64,000 nucleotides of DNA from GCA-002712045 sp028112705 (GTDB lineage: Bacteria; Pseudomonadota; Alphaproteobacteria; Rhodobacterales; Rhodobacteraceae): the NCBI GenBank assembly GCA_028112705.1, contig JAOGYN010000001.1, positions 124,001 to 188,000 of the forward strand. Direction: 5' to 3'. Positions 1 through 7,324 of the stretch are shown piece by piece (the first letter of the stretch is position 1; each line of letters starts with the position of its first letter). A model generated the notes under the pieces. It did no database searches and was not told the origin of the DNA. It was given only the letters and a program-made list of their open reading frames with translations. The translations under genes were made by a program, and so were the position numbers.

Positions 1-1
1 C

Positions 2-448
2 AATACAATTTTTGATAACAGATTAAATGAGCTGGACTATCAACAATTAGAAAATGCCTATTGCATTGCATTTAATACTTCTCCACCCACAAACTCTAAA
101 GAGTTTCGCGATTTTTTTCCAAAATTAATCAGTGCTTGGGCATCTAATAATCTAATAGGATTAAACGAAAGTTATTTTGATTTTAATAAACGTGTAAATA
201 ATGTCGTCAATGAGCATTTGCTCAAATCGGATCGAATTTTAATGATAAGCAGTGGAGGTCCAACAGCATTACTAGTTTCTAGAGCTTTAAACCTGGACTA
301 TGCTGGCACAGCAGAAATATTAAATTTTACAATGAATTCAAGCTATTCTTTTTTCTCTGAATTAAATGATCAATTTACTCTCTTACAATATAATTGCACT
401 CCTCACCTAGATGGAAAAAAATATAGCGACCTGAAAACATTTATTTAA
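2..448 (+). CDS. Histidine phosphatase family protein, C-terminal part
   Basis: The reading frame is open from the first bases of the window, so the gene starts upstream and only its last 148 codons are visible. The segment ILMISSGGPTALLVSRAL resembles the second conserved strand and loop of phosphoglycerate-mutase-like histidine phosphatases, in the alphaproteobacterial version that reads SSGGP rather than a histidine followed by Gly-Gly. The tail NCTPHLDG also fits the end of that fold. The catalytic RHG motif would lie outside the window. The gene converges on the kinase gene, with only two bases between the two stop codons. The substrate cannot be told. Confidence 0.55.
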   Translation, partial: NTIFDNRLNELDYQQLENAYCIAFNTSPPTNSKEFRDFFPKLISAWASNNLIGLNESYFDFNKRVNNVVNEHLLKSDRILMISSGGPTALLVSRALNLDYAGTAEILNFTMNSSYSFFSELNDQFTLLQYNCTPHLDGKKYSDLKTFI

Positions 449-450
449 TT

Positions 451-1785
451 TTAAATAGGTATTTTGATTGATATTTTCAAACCACCTAGGTCATCACATT
501 TTTCTAAACTCAATTGACCACCATGACTTCTTGTAATATCAGCCACTATAGCCAGGCCCAAACCGACTCCAGATTTCCTATTAGCATTTCGTGCATTGTC
601 CAGCCGATAAAAAGGCTTCATTACGTTATCATGGTCTTTTTTTGCAATACCAGGGCCATTATCAGAAACAGAATAAATTAAATTATTTTCATCATAAAAA
701 TGCTTTAACTTTACTTTAGTTCCAAATTCACAGGAGTTTTGTATTAAATTATCTAGTGCTCTTCGGATAGCAATTGGTTTTAATAAAATAGTTTTTTCGC
801 TTATCGGTTGCTCAGAGGGTGAAATAGTTACATCTGCATTTTGAGTTTTATTATTCTGAATAACCTCAAAAGCGATTTTCCAAGGGATTTGCGGGCTCAT
901 CTGCTCTAGCTGATCCCCACGCGCAAACTCTAAAAATTCATCAAGCATATATTCCATCTCAGAAATATCTCCTAACATTCCTTTCATGTCGATATCGTTA
1001 TTCTCCATTAAAGCTAATTCTAAACGCAACCGTGTTAAAGGGGTTCTCAGGTCATGACTGACACCAGAAAGTAACAACGTACGTTGTTCTATATGGTTTT
1101 CTATTTTTTTTCTCATTGCTAAAAATGCCTGCCCAGCGCTTCTAACCTCTAATGCGCCAGATGGTTGGTAATCAACTGAAATACCTCGCCCAAAAGCCTC
1201 TGCTGCCTTTGAAAGGCGTTTTACAGGTTTTAGCTGGTTGCGCATAAATATAAATGAAACGAATGTCATTAAAATTGCGGTAAAAAGCATTAATACGAGT
1301 AATTGATGAGGAGCTGACAACGAAACTCTTTTTCTTGGAAAATCTAACATTATAAAGCCGTGTCTCGTATTTAGAACTGCAATGGATCTTTGAGAATCGA
1401 TTTTCAAATTTAAAGCAACTAAATTTGGGAAATTAATTTTCATCCTTTTAATGACTTCAATTCCTGTAAAATCATAATAATGTCTTTTAAAATCTGTATA
1501 TGTGGGAGCAGGATCTAACCTGATTGAAAAGCCAAGTGGTTTCCCTAGTTCATTCATCTTTTGCTGAGCATCAGTCTCATCTATGCTCTCTTCTGCAGTT
1601 TTTAACATATAATTTATTTCAAAAGATACGTTATCGACCATTTGCCGTGTAACACCTTCGAAATGATGCTGAATGTACACATATGATACAACTACTTGAA
1701 TAATAATGATTGGCACTAATAATATTAAAAAAGCCCTACCATACAGGTTTTTAGGTAAAATCGATTTAAGTCGTTGAAAGATCAT
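451..1785 (-). CDS. EnvZ-like sensor histidine kinase
   Basis: Inner-membrane two-component kinase of about 444 residues. Visible in order are a first membrane helix (LILLVPIIIIQVVVSYVY), a periplasmic domain of about 120 residues, a second helix (LLVLMLFTAILMTFVSFIFM), a HAMP linker (RNQLKPVKRLSKAAEAFGRG), the phosphoacceptor box GVSHDLRTPLTRLRLEL, an N box (LDNLIQNSCEFG), a G1 box (DNGPGIA) and a G2 box (GVGLGLAI). Length and layout fit alphaproteobacterial EnvZ, which phosphorylates an OmpR-type regulator; no regulator gene is next to it here. A TTG start at 1821 would add 12 residues; the ATG at 1785 is preferred, but neither has a clear ribosome-binding site. It is transcribed divergently from the MBL gene. 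Confidence 0.85.
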   Translation of the reverse strand: MIFQRLKSILPKNLYGRAFLILLVPIIIIQVVVSYVYIQHHFEGVTRQMVDNVSFEINYMLKTAEESIDETDAQQKMNELGKPLGFSIRLDPAPTYTDFKRHYYDFTGIEVIKRMKINFPNLVALNLKIDSQRSIAVLNTRHGFIMLDFPRKRVSLSAPHQLLVLMLFTAILMTFVSFIFMRNQLKPVKRLSKAAEAFGRGISVDYQPSGALEVRSAGQAFLAMRKKIENHIEQRTLLLSGVSHDLRTPLTRLRLELALMENNDIDMKGMLGDISEMEYMLDEFLEFARGDQLEQMSPQIPWKIAFEVIQNNKTQNADVTISPSEQPISEKTILLKPIAIRRALDNLIQNSCEFGTKVKLKHFYDENNLIYSVSDNGPGIAKKDHDNVMKPFYRLDNARNANRKSGVGLGLAIVADITRSHGGQLSLEKCDDLGGLKISIKIPI

Positions 1786-1833
1786 AAGCTTAGATTTACG
1801 CTTACATTGTAATTCCTGCAAGGAGCAAGATGT

Positions 1834-2763
1834 ATGGAAGGTAACCCATTTTCATTAAAATTTCATTTTGAACCAGGTAAAGTTCATCAATTACAAAGAA
1901 ATATACGTAGAATTATAGCGCCAAACGGATCACCTATGACGTTTACTGGTACTAATACATACTTGGTGGGAAACCAGAATTTAGCTGTCATTGATCCAGG
2001 GCCAAACATTAAAGCTCACTTAAATTCAATTTTAGCATCAGTCTCACTAAATCAAACAATCACACATATATTAATAACCCATAGTCATATTGATCATTCA
2101 CCTCTCGCTAAAATACTTCAAGAAAAGACAAACGCTCCCATATATGCGTTTGGCGATAGTTTTTCAGGAAGAAGTAAAATGATGGTGGAATTAACAAAGA
2201 AAGGCGACCTTAAGGGTGGGGAAGGCCTCGATAAGGACTTCTCTCCTGATGTTTATGTAAAAGATGGAGATCAAATAAGTAATGATGAGTGGTGTTTTGA
2301 TGCTATCTGGACACCAGGCCATTTAGGCAATCATCTTTGTTATGGCTTAACAAAAAGTGGCGTATTATTTTCTGCTGATCATGTTATGGGTTGGGCAACT
2401 TCATTGGTTTCTCCACCGGATGGTGATTTAACTCAATTTATGGATTCTTTACAAAAATTACTAAAATTTGATGATTACAATATTTATTATCCTGGTCATG
2501 GGGATAAGATTGATAATCCTAAAGAAATTATTAATTATATCATTAAGCATCGAAAAATGAGAGAAAAACAAATTTTAAAATCAATTGCTGAGATCTCACT
2601 AAATTCAACGCAAATAGCAGAAAAAATATATATTGACGTCAATAAGTCTTTGATTCCAGCTGCTGCTCGAAACGTTTTTGCTCATTTAATTGACTTAAAA
2701 CAACGTCAGTTGGTAACAAATAGCCATGAACTCAACTTTGAATCAATTTTTTCCTCAATTTAA
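1834..2763 (+). CDS. MBL-fold metallo-hydrolase (LACTB2/glyoxalase II-like)
   Basis: Cytosolic 309-residue metallo-beta-lactamase fold hydrolase. The metal-binding signature THSHIDH is at residues 82-88, followed by further ligand candidates in TPGHLGNH, SADHVMG and YPGHGD. The C-terminal 70 residues look like the winged-helix extension of the LACTB2-type branch, whose members act as hydrolases or single-strand nucleases. The start ATG is preceded by AAGGAG with an 8-base gap. It is transcribed away from the EnvZ-like gene and towards tRNA-Asn. The substrate is not predictable from sequence. Confidence 0.85.
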   Translation: MEGNPFSLKFHFEPGKVHQLQRNIRRIIAPNGSPMTFTGTNTYLVGNQNLAVIDPGPNIKAHLNSILASVSLNQTITHILITHSHIDHSPLAKILQEKTNAPIYAFGDSFSGRSKMMVELTKKGDLKGGEGLDKDFSPDVYVKDGDQISNDEWCFDAIWTPGHLGNHLCYGLTKSGVLFSADHVMGWATSLVSPPDGDLTQFMDSLQKLLKFDDYNIYYPGHGDKIDNPKEIINYIIKHRKMREKQILKSIAEISLNSTQIAEKIYIDVNKSLIPAAARNVFAHLIDLKQRQLVTNSHELNFESIFSSI

Positions 2764-2845
2764 TTAGGATTTTTGCTAAAAAACTATAGACCAAAAAATA
2801 TTCGTTTGATATACGACGTCGATAATCAAAGTTATTTGGTTCTGG

Positions 2846-2920
2846 TCCGGCGTAGCTCAGCGGTAGAGCAGTTGACTGTTAATCAATTGGTCGTAGGTTC
2901 GATCCCTACCGCCGGAGCCA
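2846..2920 (+). tRNA. tRNA-Asn (GTT)
   Basis: A 75-base tRNA with encoded CCA end. The acceptor strands TCCGGCG and CGCCGGA pair perfectly, with discriminator G; the D arm GCTCAGCGGTAGAGC, anticodon loop CTGTTAA giving anticodon GTT, and T arm GTAGGTTCGATCCCTAC are all standard. Its 3' part from 2875 is repeated exactly at 15812, marking it as the integration target of the adjacent element. The gene is kept complete because the element carries the same 3' half. Confidence 0.97.
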
Positions 2921-2923
2921 ATT
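2875..2923 (+). repeat. attL: 49-bp direct repeat in tRNA-Asn
   Basis: The 49 bases from the anticodon arm of tRNA-Asn to just past CCA are repeated perfectly at 15812-15860, on the far side of the integrase gene. This is the expected crossover and duplication left by a P4-type tyrosine recombinase using a tRNA 3' half as target. Confidence 0.93.
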
Positions 2924-2931
2924 AAAACAAT

Positions 2932-2962
2932 AGCTTAGCGCATAATCCGCTAAGCTTTTTTT
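2932..2962 (+). terminator. Rho-independent terminator after tRNA-Asn
   Basis: A perfect 9-bp stem, AGCTTAGCG with CGCTAAGCT, and a 7-base loop are followed by a T run. It lies inside the element just past attL, so it was probably brought by the element. Decayed copies recur near 20745 and 28973. Confidence 0.85.
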
Positions 2963-2968
2963 GTTTGT

Positions 2969-2987
2969 GGGTTACAAATGGGTTACA
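2969..2987 (+). repeat. Recombinase arm-type repeats, left (GGGTTACA x2)
   Basis: Two copies of GGGTTACA start 11 bases apart (2969 and 2980). The same octamer at the same spacing occurs three times just upstream of the integrase gene (15663, 15674, 15685). In the circular form these would flank the crossover core on both sides, as arm sites of tyrosine integrases do. Confidence 0.6.
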
Positions 2988-3083
2988 AAAAAAATCAGAA
3001 ACACAGGTAATATTGATTAGGAATGTAATTAATTATACATTGCGCTACTGCCATCATGATACTCTATCTTATGTAATTTAAGT

Positions 3084-3614
3084 TTGAAATTCTTTGTTGA
3101 TAGGGGGACACCATTAACAGTCTTAAACACACGATTTACGCCCCAGTTGTTAAGTATTGAATGTGGTAGAAATCAATTAACCAAATTGGACTTCACAAAA
3201 AACGAACGCCTATTATCTTTGTTTTGCAGTAGTAACCCGCTTACTTCTTTGAAGTTAGGTAATCATCCAGATTTGGAATACTTATCATTTTATCAGTCTA
3301 ATGTATGCAATATTAATCTTCGAAATATGCCAAAATTAGAAAGTATATCATGCCAACATAACAAGCTTGAGGCACTCGATTTATCTAATGTTCCAAAACT
3401 AGGAACCCTTTTTACGAATAACAACGCCCTAAAAGAATTAGATTTGAAGTATCTACCAAACTTAGGCTTTATCTCGTGTGATCAAAATAACATAGAATAT
3501 CTTGATGTCTCTTGTTGCCCTAAACTTAGTGAATTTATATGTGATAGCTCAGTTAAAGTAAAAATGAGACCTGATCAAAAGAGGCACAGTGGTCGGCCAA
3601 GAAAAAACAATTAA
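3084..3614 (+). CDS. Leucine-rich repeat protein
   Basis: About six repeats of 21-22 residues with the pattern L-x-x-L-x-C-x-x-N-x-L-x-x-L-D-L fill nearly the whole 176-residue protein, for example SISCQHNKLEALDLSNVPKL and FISCDQNNIEYLDVSCCPKL. This makes a short solenoid likely to bind another protein. No signal peptide or membrane segment is visible, and the tail is basic (RPDQKRHSGRPRKNN). The start is a TTG shortly after an in-frame stop at 3057, so the N-terminus, which begins directly in repeat-like sequence, may be truncated. First cargo gene of the element. Partner and function are unknown. Confidence 0.65.
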   Translation: MKFFVDRGTPLTVLNTRFTPQLLSIECGRNQLTKLDFTKNERLLSLFCSSNPLTSLKLGNHPDLEYLSFYQSNVCNINLRNMPKLESISCQHNKLEALDLSNVPKLGTLFTNNNALKELDLKYLPNLGFISCDQNNIEYLDVSCCPKLSEFICDSSVKVKMRPDQKRHSGRPRKNN

Positions 3615-3681
3615 CCACCTCTCTATAAACTTGGATCAGTGGATTTGGCGTTGGGTGGTTTTGTTTGGGTGGCTTGAAAGT

Positions 3682-3800
3682 AGTTAAGTATTACTAATAC
3701 TTCACAGTAGTAGCTTTAGGTGCTAACGTTTTCGTCATGAGACATCTTATCGTCAATTCAATTCTAACATTTGCAGTGTTATTTGGAATGGTGACGACTA
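3682..3800 (+). repeat. Duplicated segment, copy 1 (upstream of URO-D gene)
   Basis: About 119 bp that match 4857-4973 with roughly 85-90 percent identity by eye: palindrome, spacer, ATG and most of the signal-peptide codons. Similarity stops at GGTGACGACTA, after which this copy runs into the URO-D gene and the other continues into the LytM-like gene. Confidence 0.8.
3686..3702. promoter_or_regulatory. Palindrome AAGTATTACTAATACTT, copy 1
   Basis: A perfect 17-bp palindrome (8-bp arms around one C) ends 35 bases before the leader ATG at 3737. An identical palindrome sits at the same distance ahead of the LytM-like gene (4859-4875). The exact repetition in position and sequence suggests a shared operator. 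It is part of the larger duplicated segment 3682-3800. Confidence 0.5.
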
Positions 3801-3832
3801 AGATTTTAAGCAAAAATAGGAACTGGCTATGA
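3737..3832 (+). CDS. 31-residue leader ORF, duplicated signal-peptide fragment
   Basis: This short frame starts with MRHLIVNSILTFAVLFGMVTT, almost the signal peptide of the LytM-like protein at 4910, then changes to KILSKNRNWL and stops. Its TGA overlaps the ATG of the URO-D gene (ATGA), so the two could be translationally coupled. It lies in the first copy of a duplicated segment of about 120 bp. It may be a mere remnant of the 5' end of the LytM-like gene, or it may now serve as a coupling leader. Stable expression as a peptide is not shown by the sequence. Confidence 0.4.
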   Translation: MRHLIVNSILTFAVLFGMVTTKILSKNRNWL

Positions 3833-4833
3833 ACAAGCGCGAAAGGCTTAAAAATGTACTCGAAAACAAACCGGTGGATTATGTGCCTGTTTTACTTTTC
3901 CACCATTTTTGTTGTCAGAAAGACTGGGATCAGGGTTTGGTAAACTCTGCTGCTTTTGAGAAAAACATTATTGAACATAAGAATGCTCGAGAGGTTTTTG
4001 ACCCTGATGTGATTAAAATTATGAATGACACGCTCATGATGATGCCAGTGGACTTATCTTTCATTAAAGAAGCTGCAGATCTGCAGAAAATTAAACCCTT
4101 TTCTATGAGTTGTAGATTTGTTGAAAAGTCTGTCGAACTCACCAAAAGATCTCTTGAATGTTTTGAAGACTCTAATGCGCCCATATACACCACGGCATTC
4201 TCACCGTCCTGCACCCTTCGTTGGTTCATGCGTGATCGTGAAGAAGATTTGTTACGGTTCATTGAGGAAGATCCCGACTCTCTGGCAATTGCTCTCAATT
4301 CAATTGCTAAAAGCCTAACTGAATTCAATCGTGTCCTAAATGAAGAGACTGGTATAGAAGGTTTCTATTACTGTGTGCATAATCAAAATAACTTCTTCAA
4401 AGACTCTCTCTTCAACACTTATGTTGCTCCTTATGATATGGAAGTCTTGAAAAGGGCTAATGAACTAAGCGATATCAACATTTTACACATTTGTGGGTAT
4501 GATGGTCTGTCTAATAACCTGAAACTCTTCAAAGATTTTGAAGCAGCTGCATTTAACTGGGACGTTGATGCGGAAGGTGTCTCCTTATCAGAAGGAAAAA
4601 AAATTTTCGACGGAAAAGCTGTAATTGGAGGCTTTAAGCAAAACCAAGTCATATACACTGGAACGCGCGAAGAAGTTGAAAAAGCCACTTTTGATATTTT
4701 AGATGAATGTGGACAAATCGGGACTATAATTGGAGCAGGTTGTACCTTACCAACGGATATAGAAGAAATTCGATTGGAATGGGTTCGACAAGCATCGATC
4801 AAATATTCGGCTGAAAACCTTTTATATAGTTAA
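3829..4833 (+). CDS. URO-D family protein (uroporphyrinogen decarboxylase-like)
   Basis: A 334-residue TIM-barrel protein. The opening MNKRERLKNVLENKPVDYVP is the typical N-terminus of the wider URO-D/cobamide-methyltransferase superfamily, and later segments such as ILHICGYDG and AVIGGF fit it. It lacks a clear match to the heme-pathway HemE N-terminus, so a role in heme synthesis is unlikely; relatives are methyltransferases or uncharacterised. The start ATG overlaps the stop of the leader ORF. The gene is bracketed by two copies of a segment of about 120 bp holding the promoter region and signal peptide of the next gene, which suggests insertion during a duplication. Confidence 0.7.
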   Translation: MNKRERLKNVLENKPVDYVPVLLFHHFCCQKDWDQGLVNSAAFEKNIIEHKNAREVFDPDVIKIMNDTLMMMPVDLSFIKEAADLQKIKPFSMSCRFVEKSVELTKRSLECFEDSNAPIYTTAFSPSCTLRWFMRDREEDLLRFIEEDPDSLAIALNSIAKSLTEFNRVLNEETGIEGFYYCVHNQNNFFKDSLFNTYVAPYDMEVLKRANELSDINILHICGYDGLSNNLKLFKDFEAAAFNWDVDAEGVSLSEGKKIFDGKAVIGGFKQNQVIYTGTREEVEKATFDILDECGQIGTIIGAGCTLPTDIEEIRLEWVRQASIKYSAENLLYS

Positions 4834-4856
4834 CAGGTGCCAAGTTAACAAAGTGG

Positions 4857-4973
4857 CTAAGTATTACTAATACTTCACAGACTTAACTTTAGGTGCTAAC
4901 GTTTTTGTTATGAGACATCTTATCGTCAAATCAATTCTTACATTGTCAATGTTATTTGGAATGGTGACGACTA
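4857..4973 (+). repeat. Duplicated segment, copy 2 (upstream of LytM-like gene)
   Basis: Partner of 3682-3800. This copy reads on into an intact gene with a complete signal peptide, so it is probably the parental version and the copy before the URO-D gene the truncated one. Confidence 0.8.
4859..4875. promoter_or_regulatory. Palindrome AAGTATTACTAATACTT, copy 2
   Basis: Identical to 3686-3702 and also ends 35 bases before its ATG (4910). A candidate operator or promoter element of the LytM-like gene. Confidence 0.5.
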
Positions 4974-5437
4974 GCTTGGCAGTTGCTTATAATATTTCTG
5001 AACCTAAAAAAGAAGTTTATCAGTGGGATAAAACTTTCAAGATCGTCACTTTGCTAGACAGGATAATTGACCAGAAATTATTTTATACATCTTTTCTAAT
5101 GCCAATTGATGGCGTGATTATTAACCCATTTTCATATAATATGAATGGTAATAAAGGTATTAATATCAAGGCCATAGAGGGTAGTCCTGTTATAGCATCA
5201 GATGATGGTGTTATTGCATTAGTTTCTAGGACAGAATATCAACCAACAATAATCTTTATTAAGCATAACAATAATATTCTCTCGGCATATGCAAATATAA
5301 CAGATGTCGAGTTGGAAAAAGGACACGTGGTAAAAAGAGGGCAGATTATTGGAAAACTTGCTCCAGGGGAAAATTACTTGCATTTTGAAGTAATCAAAAA
5401 CAACCAGCGTGTTGATCCAATCCAATTCTTTAAATAA
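4910..5437 (+). CDS. Degenerate LytM/M23-domain secreted protein
   Basis: A 175-residue protein with a signal peptide (about residues 1-24, MRHLIVKSILTLSMLFGMVTTSLA) and one LytM domain. The fold is recognisable from NKGINIKAIEGSPVIASDDGVI, an ISAYAN-type strand, KRGQIIGKLAP and YLHFEV. The zinc ligands are mostly gone: the HxGxD site reads NKGIN, and the HxH site keeps only one histidine. By analogy with EnvC and NlpD, which also lost zinc ligands, it may regulate a cell-wall amidase instead of cutting peptidoglycan. It follows the duplicated promoter segment. Confidence 0.7.
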   Translation: MRHLIVKSILTLSMLFGMVTTSLAVAYNISEPKKEVYQWDKTFKIVTLLDRIIDQKLFYTSFLMPIDGVIINPFSYNMNGNKGINIKAIEGSPVIASDDGVIALVSRTEYQPTIIFIKHNNNILSAYANITDVELEKGHVVKRGQIIGKLAPGENYLHFEVIKNNQRVDPIQFFK

Positions 5438-5685
5438 CTCCCACGGTTGTTATTAATTTTTATAGCTCTGAAACGATTAACCCATGATATTTAAAAAGAA
5501 TTGGTGATGATAAACGTGCGTGGATCTAGTCAGAATACTCTCATAAGATTGACAGGTATTTATAAAATAGAGCAATTAACCGCCTACGCAGGTTGCCTCT
5601 ATTGATTCAGAATTAAAGTTAATTGATATTGAGCATCTAAAAAAGAATTCTAGCACCAAAGCTGGAACACATGTGAGGCAAATTA

Positions 5686-6216
5686 ATGAGTGATGAAACG
5701 AAGTCTCTGACAGCGTCAGAGGTGGCTCGTATAGTTGCAATATCAGCATCTAAAGGCACAGGGAAATTCTTCAAGGCAATAGCATACTTATCCGCAACAG
5801 CATCAGTAGTGTTTGCTATTGGTCTTGTGTGGGTCATGTATGAGGCAATGGAAGAGGAGAACCCATATGGCGTGGTAGACTTTGATTGTTCAAGCGATAA
5901 GGTCTGTTTGGAGGAACAAGAGATCCTGAACGACATACAAAACCGTAGGATAGGTGATTTACCTCTATGGGGTGACTTTGCAACAGAGTTTGAAAATACC
6001 CTTCCAGCAGCCTTAAACGGAGATGTAGAGTCACAAATATTCATTGCCCTCCTTTACGCTAATGGTGAGGGTGTGCATCAGGACTTTGATAAGGCTTTAG
6101 AGTGGGTATGTAAGGCAGTACAAGATGGAGATCTTGAGGCAGGCAAGCTTTACAGTAAAATAAGTGTTGCAAGTATTTCAGATGATTATGAGCCAAGGCG
6201 GTGTGATGACTATTAA
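5686..6216 (+). CDS. Membrane-anchored Sel1-repeat protein
   Basis: A 176-residue protein with one membrane helix near residues 29-52 (AIAYLSATASVVFAIGLVWVMY) and one clear Sel1-like repeat (GDVESQIFIALLYANGEGV followed by QDFDKALEW). Sel1 repeats are helical pairs that bind other proteins. The last 26 residues (EAGKLYSKIS to RRCDDY) are duplicated at 6669-6746. No partner can be named; it lies in the element's cargo among other small membrane proteins. Confidence 0.6.
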   Translation: MSDETKSLTASEVARIVAISASKGTGKFFKAIAYLSATASVVFAIGLVWVMYEAMEEENPYGVVDFDCSSDKVCLEEQEILNDIQNRRIGDLPLWGDFATEFENTLPAALNGDVESQIFIALLYANGEGVHQDFDKALEWVCKAVQDGDLEAGKLYSKISVASISDDYEPRRCDDY

Positions 6217-6226
6217 GAAATTACAA
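6131..6226 (+). repeat. Sel1 gene 3' end, parental copy of duplication
   Basis: The last codons of the Sel1 gene and the bases just after its stop (TAAGAAATTACAAA) match 6669-6764. The 124-residue membrane protein gene lies between the copies, an arrangement like that around the URO-D gene. Confidence 0.75.
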
Positions 6227-6241
6227 ACTTAAAATAATCCC

Positions 6242-6616
6242 ATGACCATAATCCAAAAATACATGATACAAACTTTTGCATTTGCAGCACTAAATGTAAT
6301 TATTACATCTGCTTATATCGCATATAAGAACTATATGGGATATTTCTGGGCTAATAGCTTTATATTCGCGTCAATGGGGCCCTTACCATTACTGAGTGTT
6401 TTATTAGTCTTAACAAGCTTAGTACTACTTGGCTTATCAATATGGAGGGTATGTGGCGTTCTAATTTATTTTGAAGTTAATAAATACTTAACAATTGCAG
6501 CAAAAATAATATCAACGTTACTATTTATTTTTTTAATCTCAGAATTTAATCTCATCAGCGCACTTTCTCTAGTTTCTTTTTTTGGATTACAACACGGCGC
6601 TGATTACCAACCTTAA
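6242..6616 (+). CDS. Hypothetical membrane protein, 124 aa
   Basis: Strongly hydrophobic, with about three or four membrane helices (for example FAFAALNVIITSAYIAY, LPLLSVLLVLTSLVLLGLSI and IAAKIISTLLFIFLISEF). I do not recognise a family. The gene lies exactly between two copies of the Sel1 3' end, which suggests that it entered the element together with a flank duplication. It probably sits in the inner membrane. Confidence 0.5.
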   Translation: MTIIQKYMIQTFAFAALNVIITSAYIAYKNYMGYFWANSFIFASMGPLPLLSVLLVLTSLVLLGLSIWRVCGVLIYFEVNKYLTIAAKIISTLLFIFLISEFNLISALSLVSFFGLQHGADYQP

Positions 6617-6641
6617 TTAAGCAACTATATATCGGATAAAA

Positions 6642-6749
6642 ATGGCACATCTTACTAATGATAACTTTGAAGCAGGCAAGCTTTACAACAAGATAAGTAT
6701 TTCAGGCATTTCAGATGATTATGAGCCAAGGCAATGTCATGAATTTTAA
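6642..6749 (+). pseudogene. Sel1-gene 3' remnant, 35 codons
   Basis: A short frame, MAHLTNDNF followed by EAGKLYNKIS and ending PRQCHEF, repeats the C-terminus of the Sel1 protein at 5686 with a few substitutions. The rest of that gene is missing. The start codon of the next gene (6739) lies inside its last codons in another frame, so the remnant may persist as its translation-initiation region. Confidence 0.6.
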
Positions 6750-7221
6750 GAAATTACAAATTTTTCTTCTACTTCTCTTCTTCTCTTTTCCGGGGGTAGT
6801 ATCTTCTGGTGATTATAAGGGTGTAATTTTCTGTAGCCCAGATGGAATTAAACCAAATATCTTAGACAGTAGTAAAAATAAGTATGGCCCCTTTAATTTT
6901 TTCTATGTTCATTTAATGAATGATGGAAGCATCATTATTTGGAATGATAACTTTCAATACTCAACTAAAAGCAAAAAGGTGTATGATCACTTATATAACA
7001 AAAATGGGGCCATAACTTCACTCACGTACACGCTTAATGAGCAGGTATATACATTTGTACTCACTCAGGAAAATTATTCGAATTCAAGTCAAACTAAGAA
7101 CAAGTTTTTTGTGTTGGATTTGGAGAATTTAATCTATGTGAGACAAATCCAAGATGACAATGGAAAGCTTTATAAAGCTGGGATTGGCAAATGTACCGTG
7201 ATTGAAAAATTCAATTTTTAA
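6739..7221 (+). CDS. Hypothetical secreted protein, 160 aa
   Basis: The ATG at 6739 gives a good signal peptide (MNFKKLQIFLLLLFFSFPGVVSSG), so it is preferred over the in-frame ATG at 6715, which would add eight polar residues. The mature part of about 137 residues is polar and aromatic-rich, with cysteines near both ends (FCSPDG and GKCTV) that may form a disulfide. No family recognised. The start overlaps the Sel1 remnant. Probably periplasmic or exported. Confidence 0.5.
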   Translation: MNFKKLQIFLLLLFFSFPGVVSSGDYKGVIFCSPDGIKPNILDSSKNKYGPFNFFYVHLMNDGSIIIWNDNFQYSTKSKKVYDHLYNKNGAITSLTYTLNEQVYTFVLTQENYSNSSQTKNKFFVLDLENLIYVRQIQDDNGKLYKAGIGKCTVIEKFNF

Positions 7222-7324
7222 TTTCATCGAAAATATTGAGAACTGGGTATTCAGTTGATGCCTTTTGAACTTGGGGTAGTTCGCAGAAACCATCCAGAAA
7301 ACTATCAACCAGGAAAGTATAGTA

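Noticed and set aside
3611..3665. Possible terminator after the LRR gene (AACCACC with GGTGGTT)
   Set aside because: The loop of about 34 bases and the short stem make it weak; not listed as a feature.
3930..4328. Long minus-strand frame opposite the URO-D gene
   Set aside because: Lies wholly antisense to a gene with clear family features and has none itself. The same applies to the other antisense frames under the RTX, ABC, TRAP and flavoenzyme genes.
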